Source: Litchfieldia stipae (GTDB taxonomy: Bacteria > Bacillota > Bacilli > Bacillales > Bacillaceae_L). From it: DNA of 64,000 bases. The notes under the pieces are model-generated. The model made no database searches, was not told the DNA's origin, and worked only from the letters and a program-made list of their open reading frames with translations. The position numbers and the translations under genes were made by a program. Each line of letters starts with the position of its first letter. Position 1 is the stretch's first letter. This document shows positions 56,569-64,000 of the stretch, piece by piece. Location of the stretch: NCBI RefSeq assembly GCF_014837155.1, contig NZ_JACYHA010000005.1, positions 1 through 64,000 on the forward strand, written 5' to 3'.

Positions 56569-57840
56569 TTAAGCTGATGTTTTTTCAGAATCGTCATCCT
56601 CAATCACTGTTCCATCTTCAAGAAGCAGCTTTGGCGAAAGATTATCTGAAACTGTTTCACTCGTAATAATACATTTCTTAATATCATCTCGAGATGGTAA
56701 ATCAAACATTACATCACGAGTAATGGATTCAATAATCGAGCGTAAACCACGTGCTCCTGTTTTTCGTTCAATGGCTTTCTTTGCAATTTCTAAGAGTGCT
56801 CCATCTTCGAATTCTAATTCAACTTCGTCTAATTCAAGCATCTTTTGATATTGCTTTACAAGGGCATTTTTTGGTTTTGTTAATATTTCAACTAGTGCAT
56901 CTTCATCTAATGGTTCTAGACTAGCAATAACAGGTAGACGACCAATAAATTCAGGAATTAAACCGAATTTTAATAAATCCTCAGGTAATGCCTTAGATAA
57001 TAACTCTTTTTGAGATAAATCTTCCTGTTTAAGCTCTGAACCAAAACCAATTACTTTTTTACCTAGGCGTCGCTTAACGATTTGTTCAATTCCATCAAAT
57101 GCGCCACCTACAATGAATAGGATATTGGTTGTATCAATTTGAATAAACTCTTGATGTGGATGCTTACGTCCACCTTGAGGTGGAACACTCGCAACTGTAC
57201 CTTCAAGAATTTTCAATAACGCTTGTTGTACACCTTCACCAGAAACATCACGTGTAATCGAAGGGTTTTCAGACTTACGGGCAACTTTATCAATTTCATC
57301 AATGTAAATGATACCTTTTTCTGCTTTTTCTACGTCATAATCTGCAGCTTGAATCAGTTTCAGAAGGATATTCTCAACGTCTTCACCAACATATCCCGCT
57401 TCAGTTAATGATGTTGCATCTGCAATTGCAAATGGCACATTAAGTATGCGAGCTAGCGTTTGAGCTAGTAATGTTTTACCACTACCAGTAGGTCCAATCA
57501 TGACGATATTACTCTTAGAAAGCTCTACATCATCAATCTTACTATTTGAGTTGATACGCTTATAATGGTTGTAAACAGCTACAGAAAGAGATTTTTTTGC
57601 AGCTTCTTGACCGATGACATATTCATCTAATATCCCAAGGATCTCTTTAGGCTTCGGAACATCCTTGAATTCCACTTCTTCCTCTGTTCCTAATTCCTCT
57701 TCAACGATTTCAGTACATAGTTCAATGCACTCATCACATATATAAACACCAGGCCCTGCAACTAATTTACGTACTTGATCTTGTGTTTTACCACAAAAAG
57801 AACATTTAAGTTGGCCTTTTTCATCGTTAAATTTAAACAT
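56569..57840 (-). CDS. clpX: ATP-dependent Clp protease ATP-binding subunit ClpX
   Basis: A 423-residue unfoldase. The N-terminal C4 zinc domain ([11 protein letters not shown] ... CDECIELC), Walker [13 protein letters not shown], Walker [12 protein letters not shown], and the IGF loop (KKVIGFGSE) that binds ClpP are visible. It pairs with ClpP to degrade tagged proteins. It follows tig, as in B. subtilis. Confidence 0.98.
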   Translation of the reverse strand: MFKFNDEKGQLKCSFCGKTQDQVRKLVAGPGVYICDECIELCTEIVEEELGTEEEVEFKDVPKPKEILGILDEYVIGQEAAKKSLSVAVYNHYKRINSNSKIDDVELSKSNIVMIGPTGSGKTLLAQTLARILNVPFAIADATSLTEAGYVGEDVENILLKLIQAADYDVEKAEKGIIYIDEIDKVARKSENPSITRDVSGEGVQQALLKILEGTVASVPPQGGRKHPHQEFIQIDTTNILFIVGGAFDGIEQIVKRRLGKKVIGFGSELKQEDLSQKELLSKALPEDLLKFGLIPEFIGRLPVIASLEPLDEDALVEILTKPKNALVKQYQKMLELDEVELEFEDGALLEIAKKAIERKTGARGLRSIIESITRDVMFDLPSRDDIKKCIITSETVSDNLSPKLLLEDGTVIEDDDSEKTSA

Positions 57841-58282
57841 TATGTCACCCCTTATTCTATCTTCTCTATTCTAACTTTTCCTCTTTTTAAACCATTACTT
57901 AAATGGGTAAGAGTCTCTCCCTGAACATTGTGAATCAGTAGTATGTACTGAATTGTACCATACATTGCAATTAAACTGGTAATGAAAACCCTTTGGCGAA
58001 AATATGTAAGTATTACGAAAAACAATATGTACTATGTAAAAAAATTGAACGATAAAACTGCCCTACTTCTATCATTCCCATTTAAGCTGTGATTAAAACT
58101 AACCAATTAAAATTCAGGGTTTGACTCTTACTCCACTCGGATCTCTTGGGTAACATCGTTACCGCTTTTACAATCTTTTTTCTAGATTATTATATGTATA
58201 CGAGTTGAATGATCTGAATATTAATTAAATTTTGGTACAAAACAAGGCACGATTAAATCGCGCCTTATTCTAGTTAGTTCTA
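57841..58282. other. Non-coding gap between tig and clpX
   Basis: A 442-bp gap that should hold the clpX promoter. A 15-bp palindrome GGTAAC-atc-GTTACC lies at 58149-58163. GTATGTAC and GTACCATAC can pair near 57938-57965. The tig terminator is at 58244-58266. No gene is supported. Confidence 0.4.
58244..58266 (-). terminator. Terminator after tig
   Basis: AAGGCGCGATT pairs with AATCGTGCCTT on the minus strand, followed by GTTTTGT. It starts 17 bases after the tig stop. Confidence 0.7.
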
Positions 58283-59569
58283 TTATGCAATACTCTTGCT
58301 GTTTTCCACAAGGAAATCGATTGCTTTTCTTATTTTTAGATCTTCTTTAAGAGCGTCAACTCCACCAAGCATTACTTTCAATTGGTCAACTGGAGTTTGG
58401 TACATTTCAGCCATTTTCTCAAGCTCTGCATTTACTTCATCATCAGACGCTTCAAGCTTTTCAGCAATTGCAATAGCTTCTAATGTAAGATTGATACGAA
58501 CACGCTTTGCAGCATCCTCTGCCATTTGGCTACGTAAAGCAGCTTCATCTTGACCTGAGAATTGGAAGTATAACTCAAGGTTCATACCTTGCATTTGTAA
58601 GCGTTGTTCGAACTCTTTTAACATACGATCTAATTCAGTGTCAACCATTGCTTGTGGTACATCAATTTCAGCATTTTCAGCTGCTTTTTCAATTAATGTA
58701 TCTTTCAATTGGTTCTCTGATTCAGTTTTCTTAGTTTCTTCAAGACGAGTTTTTGTTTTAGCTTTTAACTCTGCTAATGTTTCTACTTCATCATCAACAT
58801 CTTTTGCAAATTCATCGTCTAATTGTGGAAGCTCTTTTGATTTGATTTCGTGAATTTTCACTTTGAATGTAGCTGGCTTACCTGCTAAGTTTTCAGCATG
58901 ATATTCTTCTGGGAATGTTACTTCAACATCCTTCTCTTCACCATTGCTTAAACCAACAAGTTGCTCTTCAAATCCAGGAATGAATGATCCAGAACCGATT
59001 TCTAATGAATAGTTATCAGCTTGTCCACCTTCAAATGCTTCACCATCAACAAAGCCTTCGAAATCAAGAACAACTGTATCACCATTCTCAACAGTTCCTT
59101 CTTCTTTTACAACTAATTCAGCATTACGCTCTTGAAGTTGCTTTAATTCAGCATCAACATCTTCGTCAGTTACAGTAGCATCTAAAGTTTCTACTTCAAG
59201 ACCTTTGTAGTCTCCAAGCTTCACTTCTGGCTTAACTGTTACTTTTGCAGTGAAGATAAGGCTCTTGCCTTTTTCGATTTGTTCAACATCTACTTCAGGA
59301 CGATCCACTGGCTCAATTCCAGTTTCTTCGATTGCTTGTGAATAAGCTTCTGGTAGTAAGATATCTAACGCATCTTGATATAGTGATTCAACACCAAAGC
59401 GCTTTTCGAACATTCCACGAGGAACTTTCCCTTTACGGAATCCTGGAATATTTACTTTTGTTACAACCTTTTTAAATGCAGCGTCAAGACCTTCATTGAC
59501 CTTTTCTGCATCTACTTCTATTGTTAGAATTCCTTGATTTCCTTCTAACTTTTCCCATTTTGCAGACAT
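58283..59569 (-). CDS. tig: Trigger factor (ribosome-associated chaperone/PPIase)
   Basis: A 428-residue chaperone. The ribosome-binding motif is [17 protein letters not shown] near residue 45, the FKBP-type PPIase domain (residues about 160-245) has [17 protein letters not shown] and [11 protein letters not shown], and the C-terminal helical domain is rich in Glu. The ATG at 59569 follows GGAGGG. It is between ysoA and clpX, as in B. subtilis. Confidence 0.98.
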   Translation of the reverse strand: MSAKWEKLEGNQGILTIEVDAEKVNEGLDAAFKKVVTKVNIPGFRKGKVPRGMFEKRFGVESLYQDALDILLPEAYSQAIEETGIEPVDRPEVDVEQIEKGKSLIFTAKVTVKPEVKLGDYKGLEVETLDATVTDEDVDAELKQLQERNAELVVKEEGTVENGDTVVLDFEGFVDGEAFEGGQADNYSLEIGSGSFIPGFEEQLVGLSNGEEKDVEVTFPEEYHAENLAGKPATFKVKIHEIKSKELPQLDDEFAKDVDDEVETLAELKAKTKTRLEETKKTESENQLKDTLIEKAAENAEIDVPQAMVDTELDRMLKEFEQRLQMQGMNLELYFQFSGQDEAALRSQMAEDAAKRVRINLTLEAIAIAEKLEASDDEVNAELEKMAEMYQTPVDQLKVMLGGVDALKEDLKIRKAIDFLVENSKSIA

Positions 59570-59905
59570 TATGTTTCCCTCCAACATCAATTAATGCAGA
59601 AACTAACCATTGGTTTCATTTCTGCTTTTACTTATTAAGATAACGAAATGCTATGTATTTGTAAAATCAAACAACCTAACGGTGATAATTGTCAATTATT
59701 AACACGTCATTATCTATTTATACTGTCATGTGTTATGCTTATGTAAGTATTGCTTTATTTACCAAATCAATACAAGCATTTTACAACCACTACATTATAA
59801 CATACAATAATGAGCTTTCAACAGCTAGAATTTGTAAATAATCATGAATAATTGTGTGAGACATCAAGGATTACTGACGTCTCATGTGATAATTGGTAAA
59901 AACTA
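59570..59905. other. Gap between ysoA and tig
   Basis: A 336-bp AT-rich gap carrying the tig promoter. TTGACA with TTTGAT 18 bases downstream (minus strand, about 59680) is a candidate. No gene or stable hairpin was recognised. Confidence 0.3.
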
Positions 59906-60958
59906 CTACTGATTAAAATAAGTAATTTCTTCTATTTTTTGTATTTTGTTAATCACATGCTTCAATTGAAATACATTAACACCATATGATTCCTCTAATT
60001 CAGCATTTTCGATTTCAATACCGTGCAGCTCATATCCGTATAAATGAAGTGCTGCAGCCCAAATCGATGGACTATCCTCAGTCGGTACAAACGGGAATAA
60101 CACAAATAGAACTCTCATCCATATTTCTTTTGTCACTTCGAAAAGAGTAGGATTCTCATTACCTAACTGATCCTCCAAATGACGCAATACAGACATAGAA
60201 TATTCATCAGATAATATGTCACCCATTGTTGCAGGTATGACATGTAGAACCTGACCAAATTTTTCAACAGCGATTTCTTCATTCACCTTTTGATCCATCA
60301 ATATTTGTAACAGCAGTGTCTTCATCATTGGATCCTTATTAGGATGACTGACAAATTCCTTTAATAACTCTAGATCTTTATGCAAGCTATATTCTTTAAT
60401 GGAATGAATAAATGCAGCTTGCTCATTACGGTCATCTCGCTCTAGCAAGATTTCCTGAATTCGTTCAGACAATGTATATGTAATGGGTTCTTCACTTTCT
60501 TCCTCAAGCTTGTAAAGTTCATCCCCAGAATGAATCATTTTCTTACTTAATTCAAGCAATTGATAAAAACTTTCCGCATACTGTGGTGGAACTTGATCTT
60601 CTTCCAGTACAGCCTCGATGGTTTCTTTCACTTCCTGATACTGTCTTAATTGAATTAGAATCGTTAAATATACCTGTAATACATTAAAATAATCGCCAAT
60701 ATCTTGATGTAGCATTAGCTTACAACGCTGTTTTGCTTCCTCAAGCTCTCCTAACTCTAATAAGCAAAGTACGATTCCTAGGTCGATTTCATCATGCTCA
60801 CCTGCGAGCTCCTGCGCTTGTAATAATAATGAAAGTGCATCTTTATAATTCTTACTTTTCAAGCTTTGAAGACCCTTTTCGATGAGTCTTTCTTTGAGAT
60901 TAGGAAACTGAATAACAGTTGCTTCTTTATGGATTTTATCATTATCTTTGGTACTCAT
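59906..60958 (-). CDS. ysoA: YsoA-like TPR protein
   Basis: A 350-residue soluble helical protein. The N-terminal half has tetratricopeptide repeats (KGLQSLKSKNYKDALSLLLQ, LLELGELEEAKQRCKLML), and the C-terminal half is less clear, with LHLYGYELHGIEIENAE. It lies between leuD and tig, the position of B. subtilis ysoA. It probably mediates protein contacts; the partner is not known. Confidence 0.82.
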   Translation of the reverse strand: MSTKDNDKIHKEATVIQFPNLKERLIEKGLQSLKSKNYKDALSLLLQAQELAGEHDEIDLGIVLCLLELGELEEAKQRCKLMLHQDIGDYFNVLQVYLTILIQLRQYQEVKETIEAVLEEDQVPPQYAESFYQLLELSKKMIHSGDELYKLEEESEEPITYTLSERIQEILLERDDRNEQAAFIHSIKEYSLHKDLELLKEFVSHPNKDPMMKTLLLQILMDQKVNEEIAVEKFGQVLHVIPATMGDILSDEYSMSVLRHLEDQLGNENPTLFEVTKEIWMRVLFVLFPFVPTEDSPSIWAAALHLYGYELHGIEIENAELEESYGVNVFQLKHVINKIQKIEEITYFNQ

Positions 60959-61078
60959 AGAGTCAAATCAGCTCCAGACTTTTGTCATCTCGTCTAAGTG
61001 TAGCAATCAATCTTTGAGAATACAATAGTTTGACTTTCATGACTAAGGCATGTAGCATTTCTACTACTTTTCGAAAAC

Positions 61079-61104
61079 ACAAAAGGGTGAGATCTTCTCA
61101 CCCT
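61079..61104 (-). terminator. Terminator of the leucine operon
   Basis: On the minus strand AGGGTGAGA pairs with TCTCACCCT around AGA, followed by TTTTGTG. The stem overlaps the leuD stop codon. Confidence 0.75.
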
Positions 61105-61693
61105 AGGCACGTACTGTTTGTTTTTCATAGCGATCAATTTTATCTTCATAGGCTAAAGTCAAATCAATTTCATCCCAACCATTAAGTAGCATTTCACGCC
61201 AATGGTGATCTATTGAGTAGGATCTGACAAAGCCTTCTTCATCTTTAATCGTTTGTTCCTTTAAATTAACAGTGCAGCTGTAATCTGCTGATTTTGATTT
61301 TTCAAGTAAATATTCAATATCAGATTTTTCTAAAGTGATAGGTAGCATCCCATTCTTCAAACAATTATTGTAGAAGATATCTGCAAAATTAGGAGCAATT
61401 ATAATTTGAAATCCATAGTCTTGAAGTGCCCACGGAGCATGTTCCCTAGAAGAACCGCAACCAAAATTCTCATTCGCTACTAATATAGATGCTCCAGCAT
61501 TCTCAGGCTGATTCAACTCAAATTCAGGATTCAGTGTTTCATCATCGAGATAGCGCCAATCGTAAAATAAGAATCGTCCAAAGCCTGTTCTTTCTATTCT
61601 CTTCAAAAACTGCTTAGGAATGATTTGATCTGTGTCAACATTTACACGGTTTAAACCGGCTACTTTTCCAGCATGAATAATAAATGGTTCCAT
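61103..61693 (-). CDS. leuD: 3-isopropylmalate dehydratase small subunit
   Basis: A 196-residue aconitase-type swivel domain. RVNVDTDQIIPKQFLKRI near the N-terminus and NFGCGSSREHAPWALQDYG are typical. With LeuC it isomerises 2-isopropylmalate to 3-isopropylmalate. Last gene of the leu operon, 17 bases after leuC. Confidence 0.97.
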   Translation of the reverse strand: MEPFIIHAGKVAGLNRVNVDTDQIIPKQFLKRIERTGFGRFLFYDWRYLDDETLNPEFELNQPENAGASILVANENFGCGSSREHAPWALQDYGFQIIIAPNFADIFYNNCLKNGMLPITLEKSDIEYLLEKSKSADYSCTVNLKEQTIKDEEGFVRSYSIDHHWREMLLNGWDEIDLTLAYEDKIDRYEKQTVRA

Positions 61694-61710
61694 TTCTACA
61701 CACTCCTTCG

Positions 61711-63120
61711 TTAGACAGACGCTGTCTCTAGTTTTCTAATATCTACGAATCTACCATAAAGTGCTGCTGCTGCTGCCATAGCAGGACTCACTAGATGAGT
61801 TCTTGCGCCTTTCCCTTGTCTTCCTTCAAAGTTACGATTTGACGTTGAAGCACATCTTTCTCCCGGAGGTACAACATCTGGATTCATACTCAAACACATG
61901 CTACACCCAGCGTCTCTCCACTCAAAACCAGCTTCAATAAAGATAGCGGATAACCCTTCTTCTTCAGCTTGCTTCTTTACCTGCTGTGATCCTGGAACGA
62001 CCATTGCACGAACCTCTGGTGCTACTTTTCTTCCTTTGACGACTTCAGCAGCTTCTCTTAAATCACTGATACGAGAATTTGTACATGAACCAATAAATAC
62101 ATGTTGAACTGACACTTCATTTATTGGAGTTCCAGGTGTTAATCCCATGTATTCATAGGCACGAGCTGCTGCTCTTTTATCAACCTCTGCTTCATAATCA
62201 TCTTGAGTCGGTATTGAATCATCAATGGTTATACTCATGGATGGGTTGGTCCCCCATGTAACTGTTGGTGCTATTTCTTCAGCGTTCAACTGTACTACGC
62301 GGTCGTACGTTGCACCAGCATCCGTTGCTAATGCTTTCCAAGCCTCAACAGCCTCGTCAAACTGACTTCCTTGCGGGCTATATTTTCTACCCTTTAAATA
62401 GGAGAAAGTCGTTTCATCTGGAGCAATTAATCCAGCTTTTGCACCCGCTTCAATCGACATATTACATACTGTCATACGCTCTTCCATCGACATATTTCGG
62501 ATGACATCACCTGTATATTCGATGACATACCCTGTTCCGAAATTAATGCCATATTTTCGTATTACTGAAAGAATAACATCTTTTGCTGAAACACCTTTTG
62601 CTAATGTTCCAGAGATATTTACTTGTAATGTTTTAGGTCGTTGTTGCCACAATGTTTGAGTAGCCAGCACATGCTCTACCTCACTTGTTCCAATTCCAAA
62701 TGCTAGAGCACCAAATGCACCATGTGTTGAGGTATGGCTATCTCCACATACTATCGTTTTTCCTGGTGATGTTAAACCAAGCTCAGGCCCAATGACATGA
62801 ACGATTCCTTGTTCAGGACTATTCAAATCAGCTAACGGAATGTCAAAATCATGACAATTTCGTTCAAGTGTAGTCATTTGTTTTGAAGCAATCTCATCCT
62901 GAATCACAAATCGGTTCAATGTCGGTACATTATGATCCATGGTTGCAAAGGTAAGATCCGGTCTTCTTACCTTACGATTTTTCAAACGTAACCCTTCAAA
63001 TGCTTGGGGTGATGTTACCTCATGAACAAGATGTAAATCAATATATAATAGGTCTGGTTTACCCTCTTCTCGATTTATGACATGGTTCTCCCATATTTTC
63101 TCAATGATTGTTTTTGCCAT
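61711..63120 (-). CDS. leuC: 3-isopropylmalate dehydratase large subunit
   Basis: A 469-residue subunit with the [4Fe-4S] cluster Cys residues in [12 protein letters not shown] and [29 protein letters not shown] is conserved. Works with LeuD. The ATG is preceded by GGGGGAA. It follows leuB after 34 bp. Confidence 0.97.
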   Translation of the reverse strand: MAKTIIEKIWENHVINREEGKPDLLYIDLHLVHEVTSPQAFEGLRLKNRKVRRPDLTFATMDHNVPTLNRFVIQDEIASKQMTTLERNCHDFDIPLADLNSPEQGIVHVIGPELGLTSPGKTIVCGDSHTSTHGAFGALAFGIGTSEVEHVLATQTLWQQRPKTLQVNISGTLAKGVSAKDVILSVIRKYGINFGTGYVIEYTGDVIRNMSMEERMTVCNMSIEAGAKAGLIAPDETTFSYLKGRKYSPQGSQFDEAVEAWKALATDAGATYDRVVQLNAEEIAPTVTWGTNPSMSITIDDSIPTQDDYEAEVDKRAAARAYEYMGLTPGTPINEVSVQHVFIGSCTNSRISDLREAAEVVKGRKVAPEVRAMVVPGSQQVKKQAEEEGLSAIFIEAGFEWRDAGCSMCLSMNPDVVPPGERCASTSNRNFEGRQGKGARTHLVSPAMAAAAALYGRFVDIRKLETASV

Positions 63121-63154
63121 TTCAATTCCCCCTTCCCACTAGCTAACTCTCAAT

Positions 63155-64000
63155 TTAAGCATATGCAGACATTATGTTAGAGATCGCACCGTCTTCTATT
63201 AATGCCGCTTTGATTTGTTCTGTAATCTCAGTCGTTTGTGCTGGTGTTCTTCCAACACGTTGAATATCAGCTGTTCGTTGTCCTGCCGAAATAACTTGAT
63301 CAACTGCCTTTTCGATCGCTTTCGCTTCTTTTTCCATTCTAAAAGATAGTCTTAACATCATCGCGGCTGATAGAATCATAGCAATTGGATTTGCGATGTT
63401 CTTTCCTGCGATGTCTGGTGCTGAGCCGTGAATGGGTTCATATAATGAAGGTCCATCACTTGATAGACTTGCTGAAGGGAGCATACCCATTGATCCAGTT
63501 AGCATTGAAGCTTCATCACTCAGAATATCCCCAAACATATTTTCAGTCACAATCACATCAAATTGTTTAGGATTTCTAATAAGCTGCATAGCTGCATTAT
63601 CCACTAACATATTCTCTAGCTCTACCTCTGGAAATTCTTTTGCTATTTCTTCAGCTACCTCACGCCACATTCGACTAGATTCCAATACATTTGCTTTATC
63701 AACTGACGTTACTTTTTTCTTACGTGTTTGTGCCATTTCAAATGCTTTATAAATAATACGCTCCATTTCAGAACGCTTATATTGAAGAGTATCTACGACA
63801 GTTTCCTCTCCACTCGCATCCACTGAGCGCCCACTCGGTTTTCCAAAATATAATCCTCCAGTTAATTCACGTACGATGACGAAATCTACACCTTCGATAA
63901 TATCTTGCTTCAAGGGAGAAATATCGGTTAGAGCATTATAGGTAGTAACAGGTCGGATATTAGCAAATAAATTTAGTTCTTTACGGATTTGAAGAAGGCC
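63155..64000 (-). CDS. leuB: 3-isopropylmalate dehydrogenase, cut by window end
   Basis: The C-terminal 281 or so codons of LeuB. The frame continues without stop to position 64000 ([19 protein letters not shown] upstream of the first Met at 63913), so the gene starts outside. [25 protein letters not shown], and the NAD-binding [18 protein letters not shown] are visible. It oxidises and decarboxylates 3-isopropylmalate. First of leuB-leuC-leuD in this window. Confidence 0.96.
   Translation of the reverse strand, partial: GLLQIRKELNLFANIRPVTTYNALTDISPLKQDIIEGVDFVIVRELTGGLYFGKPSGRSVDASGEETVVDTLQYKRSEMERIIYKAFEMAQTRKKKVTSVDKANVLESSRMWREVAEEIAKEFPEVELENMLVDNAAMQLIRNPKQFDVIVTENMFGDILSDEASMLTGSMGMLPSASLSSDGPSLYEPIHGSAPDIAGKNIANPIAMILSAAMMLRLSFRMEKEAKAIEKAVDQVISAGQRTADIQRVGRTPAQTTEITEQIKAALIEDGAISNIMSAYA

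Noticed and set aside
1-64000. CRISPR arrays, tRNA and rRNA genes
   Set aside because: No regular spaced repeats, tRNA cloverleaf ends or rRNA stretches were recognised on reading the window.

Overview
The window looks like chromosomal DNA of an endospore-forming member of the Bacillaceae. Supporting this are spore genes (spoIIB, spoVID, ysxE, lonB), the Bacillus gene order leuBCD-ysoA-tig-clpX-lonB-lonA-ysxC-hemAXCDBL-spoVID-ysxE-valS-folC-maf-radC, strong GGAGG ribosome sites, and a T-box leader before valS. Nearly all housekeeping genes lie on the minus strand.

Positions 1-19440 are accessory DNA built of nested mobile elements. radC is cut at about 19441-19456 by a Tn554-like element whose three transposition genes tnpA, tnpB and tnpC lie at 15953-19321. 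The 3' end of radC is not found in the window, so that element probably continues beyond position 1. Its likely cargo here is a universal stress protein, a SulP anion transporter and a serine-recombinase-like protein that has lost its catalytic residues. That recombinase-like gene is itself split by a complete 13.1-kb Tn3-family transposon (2714-15844) with terminal inverted repeats of about 67 bp, a 5-bp AAATA target duplication, a DDE transposase, a resolvase and a probable res region.

The Tn3-family element carries the core of the dissimilatory ribulose monophosphate cycle for formaldehyde: hxlA and hxlB (formaldehyde fixation to fructose 6-phosphate), pgi, zwf and gnd (return to ribulose 5-phosphate with release of CO2 and NAD(P)H). 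It also carries the formaldehyde-responsive activator hxlR with Cys11 and Lys13. A 43-bp operator-like sequence occurs before hxlA and again before the zinc-ribbon/zwf genes (32 of 43 positions identical), which suggests one HxlR regulon. Two small genes of unknown function, a 32-codon remnant of an iron-containing alcohol dehydrogenase and a frameshifted Gfo/Idh/MocA oxidoreductase complete the cargo. This portable formaldehyde-oxidation cassette is the most notable system in the window.

From 20 to 36 kb there is maf, spoIIB and a full type IV pilus locus (pilO, N, M, D, A, C, T, B, minor pilins, a VanW/G5 protein). A divergent gene encodes a prepilin with a long beta-helix-like tail, and a GAF-GGDEF diguanylate cyclase follows. 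PilB begins with an MshEN-type c-di-GMP-binding region, so pilus assembly and the cyclase may be linked. From 36 to 64 kb the genes are core: folate, valyl-tRNA synthetase, spore coat, haem biosynthesis, Lon/Clp proteolysis, trigger factor and leucine biosynthesis (leuB is cut by the window end). No rRNA, tRNA or CRISPR array was seen.
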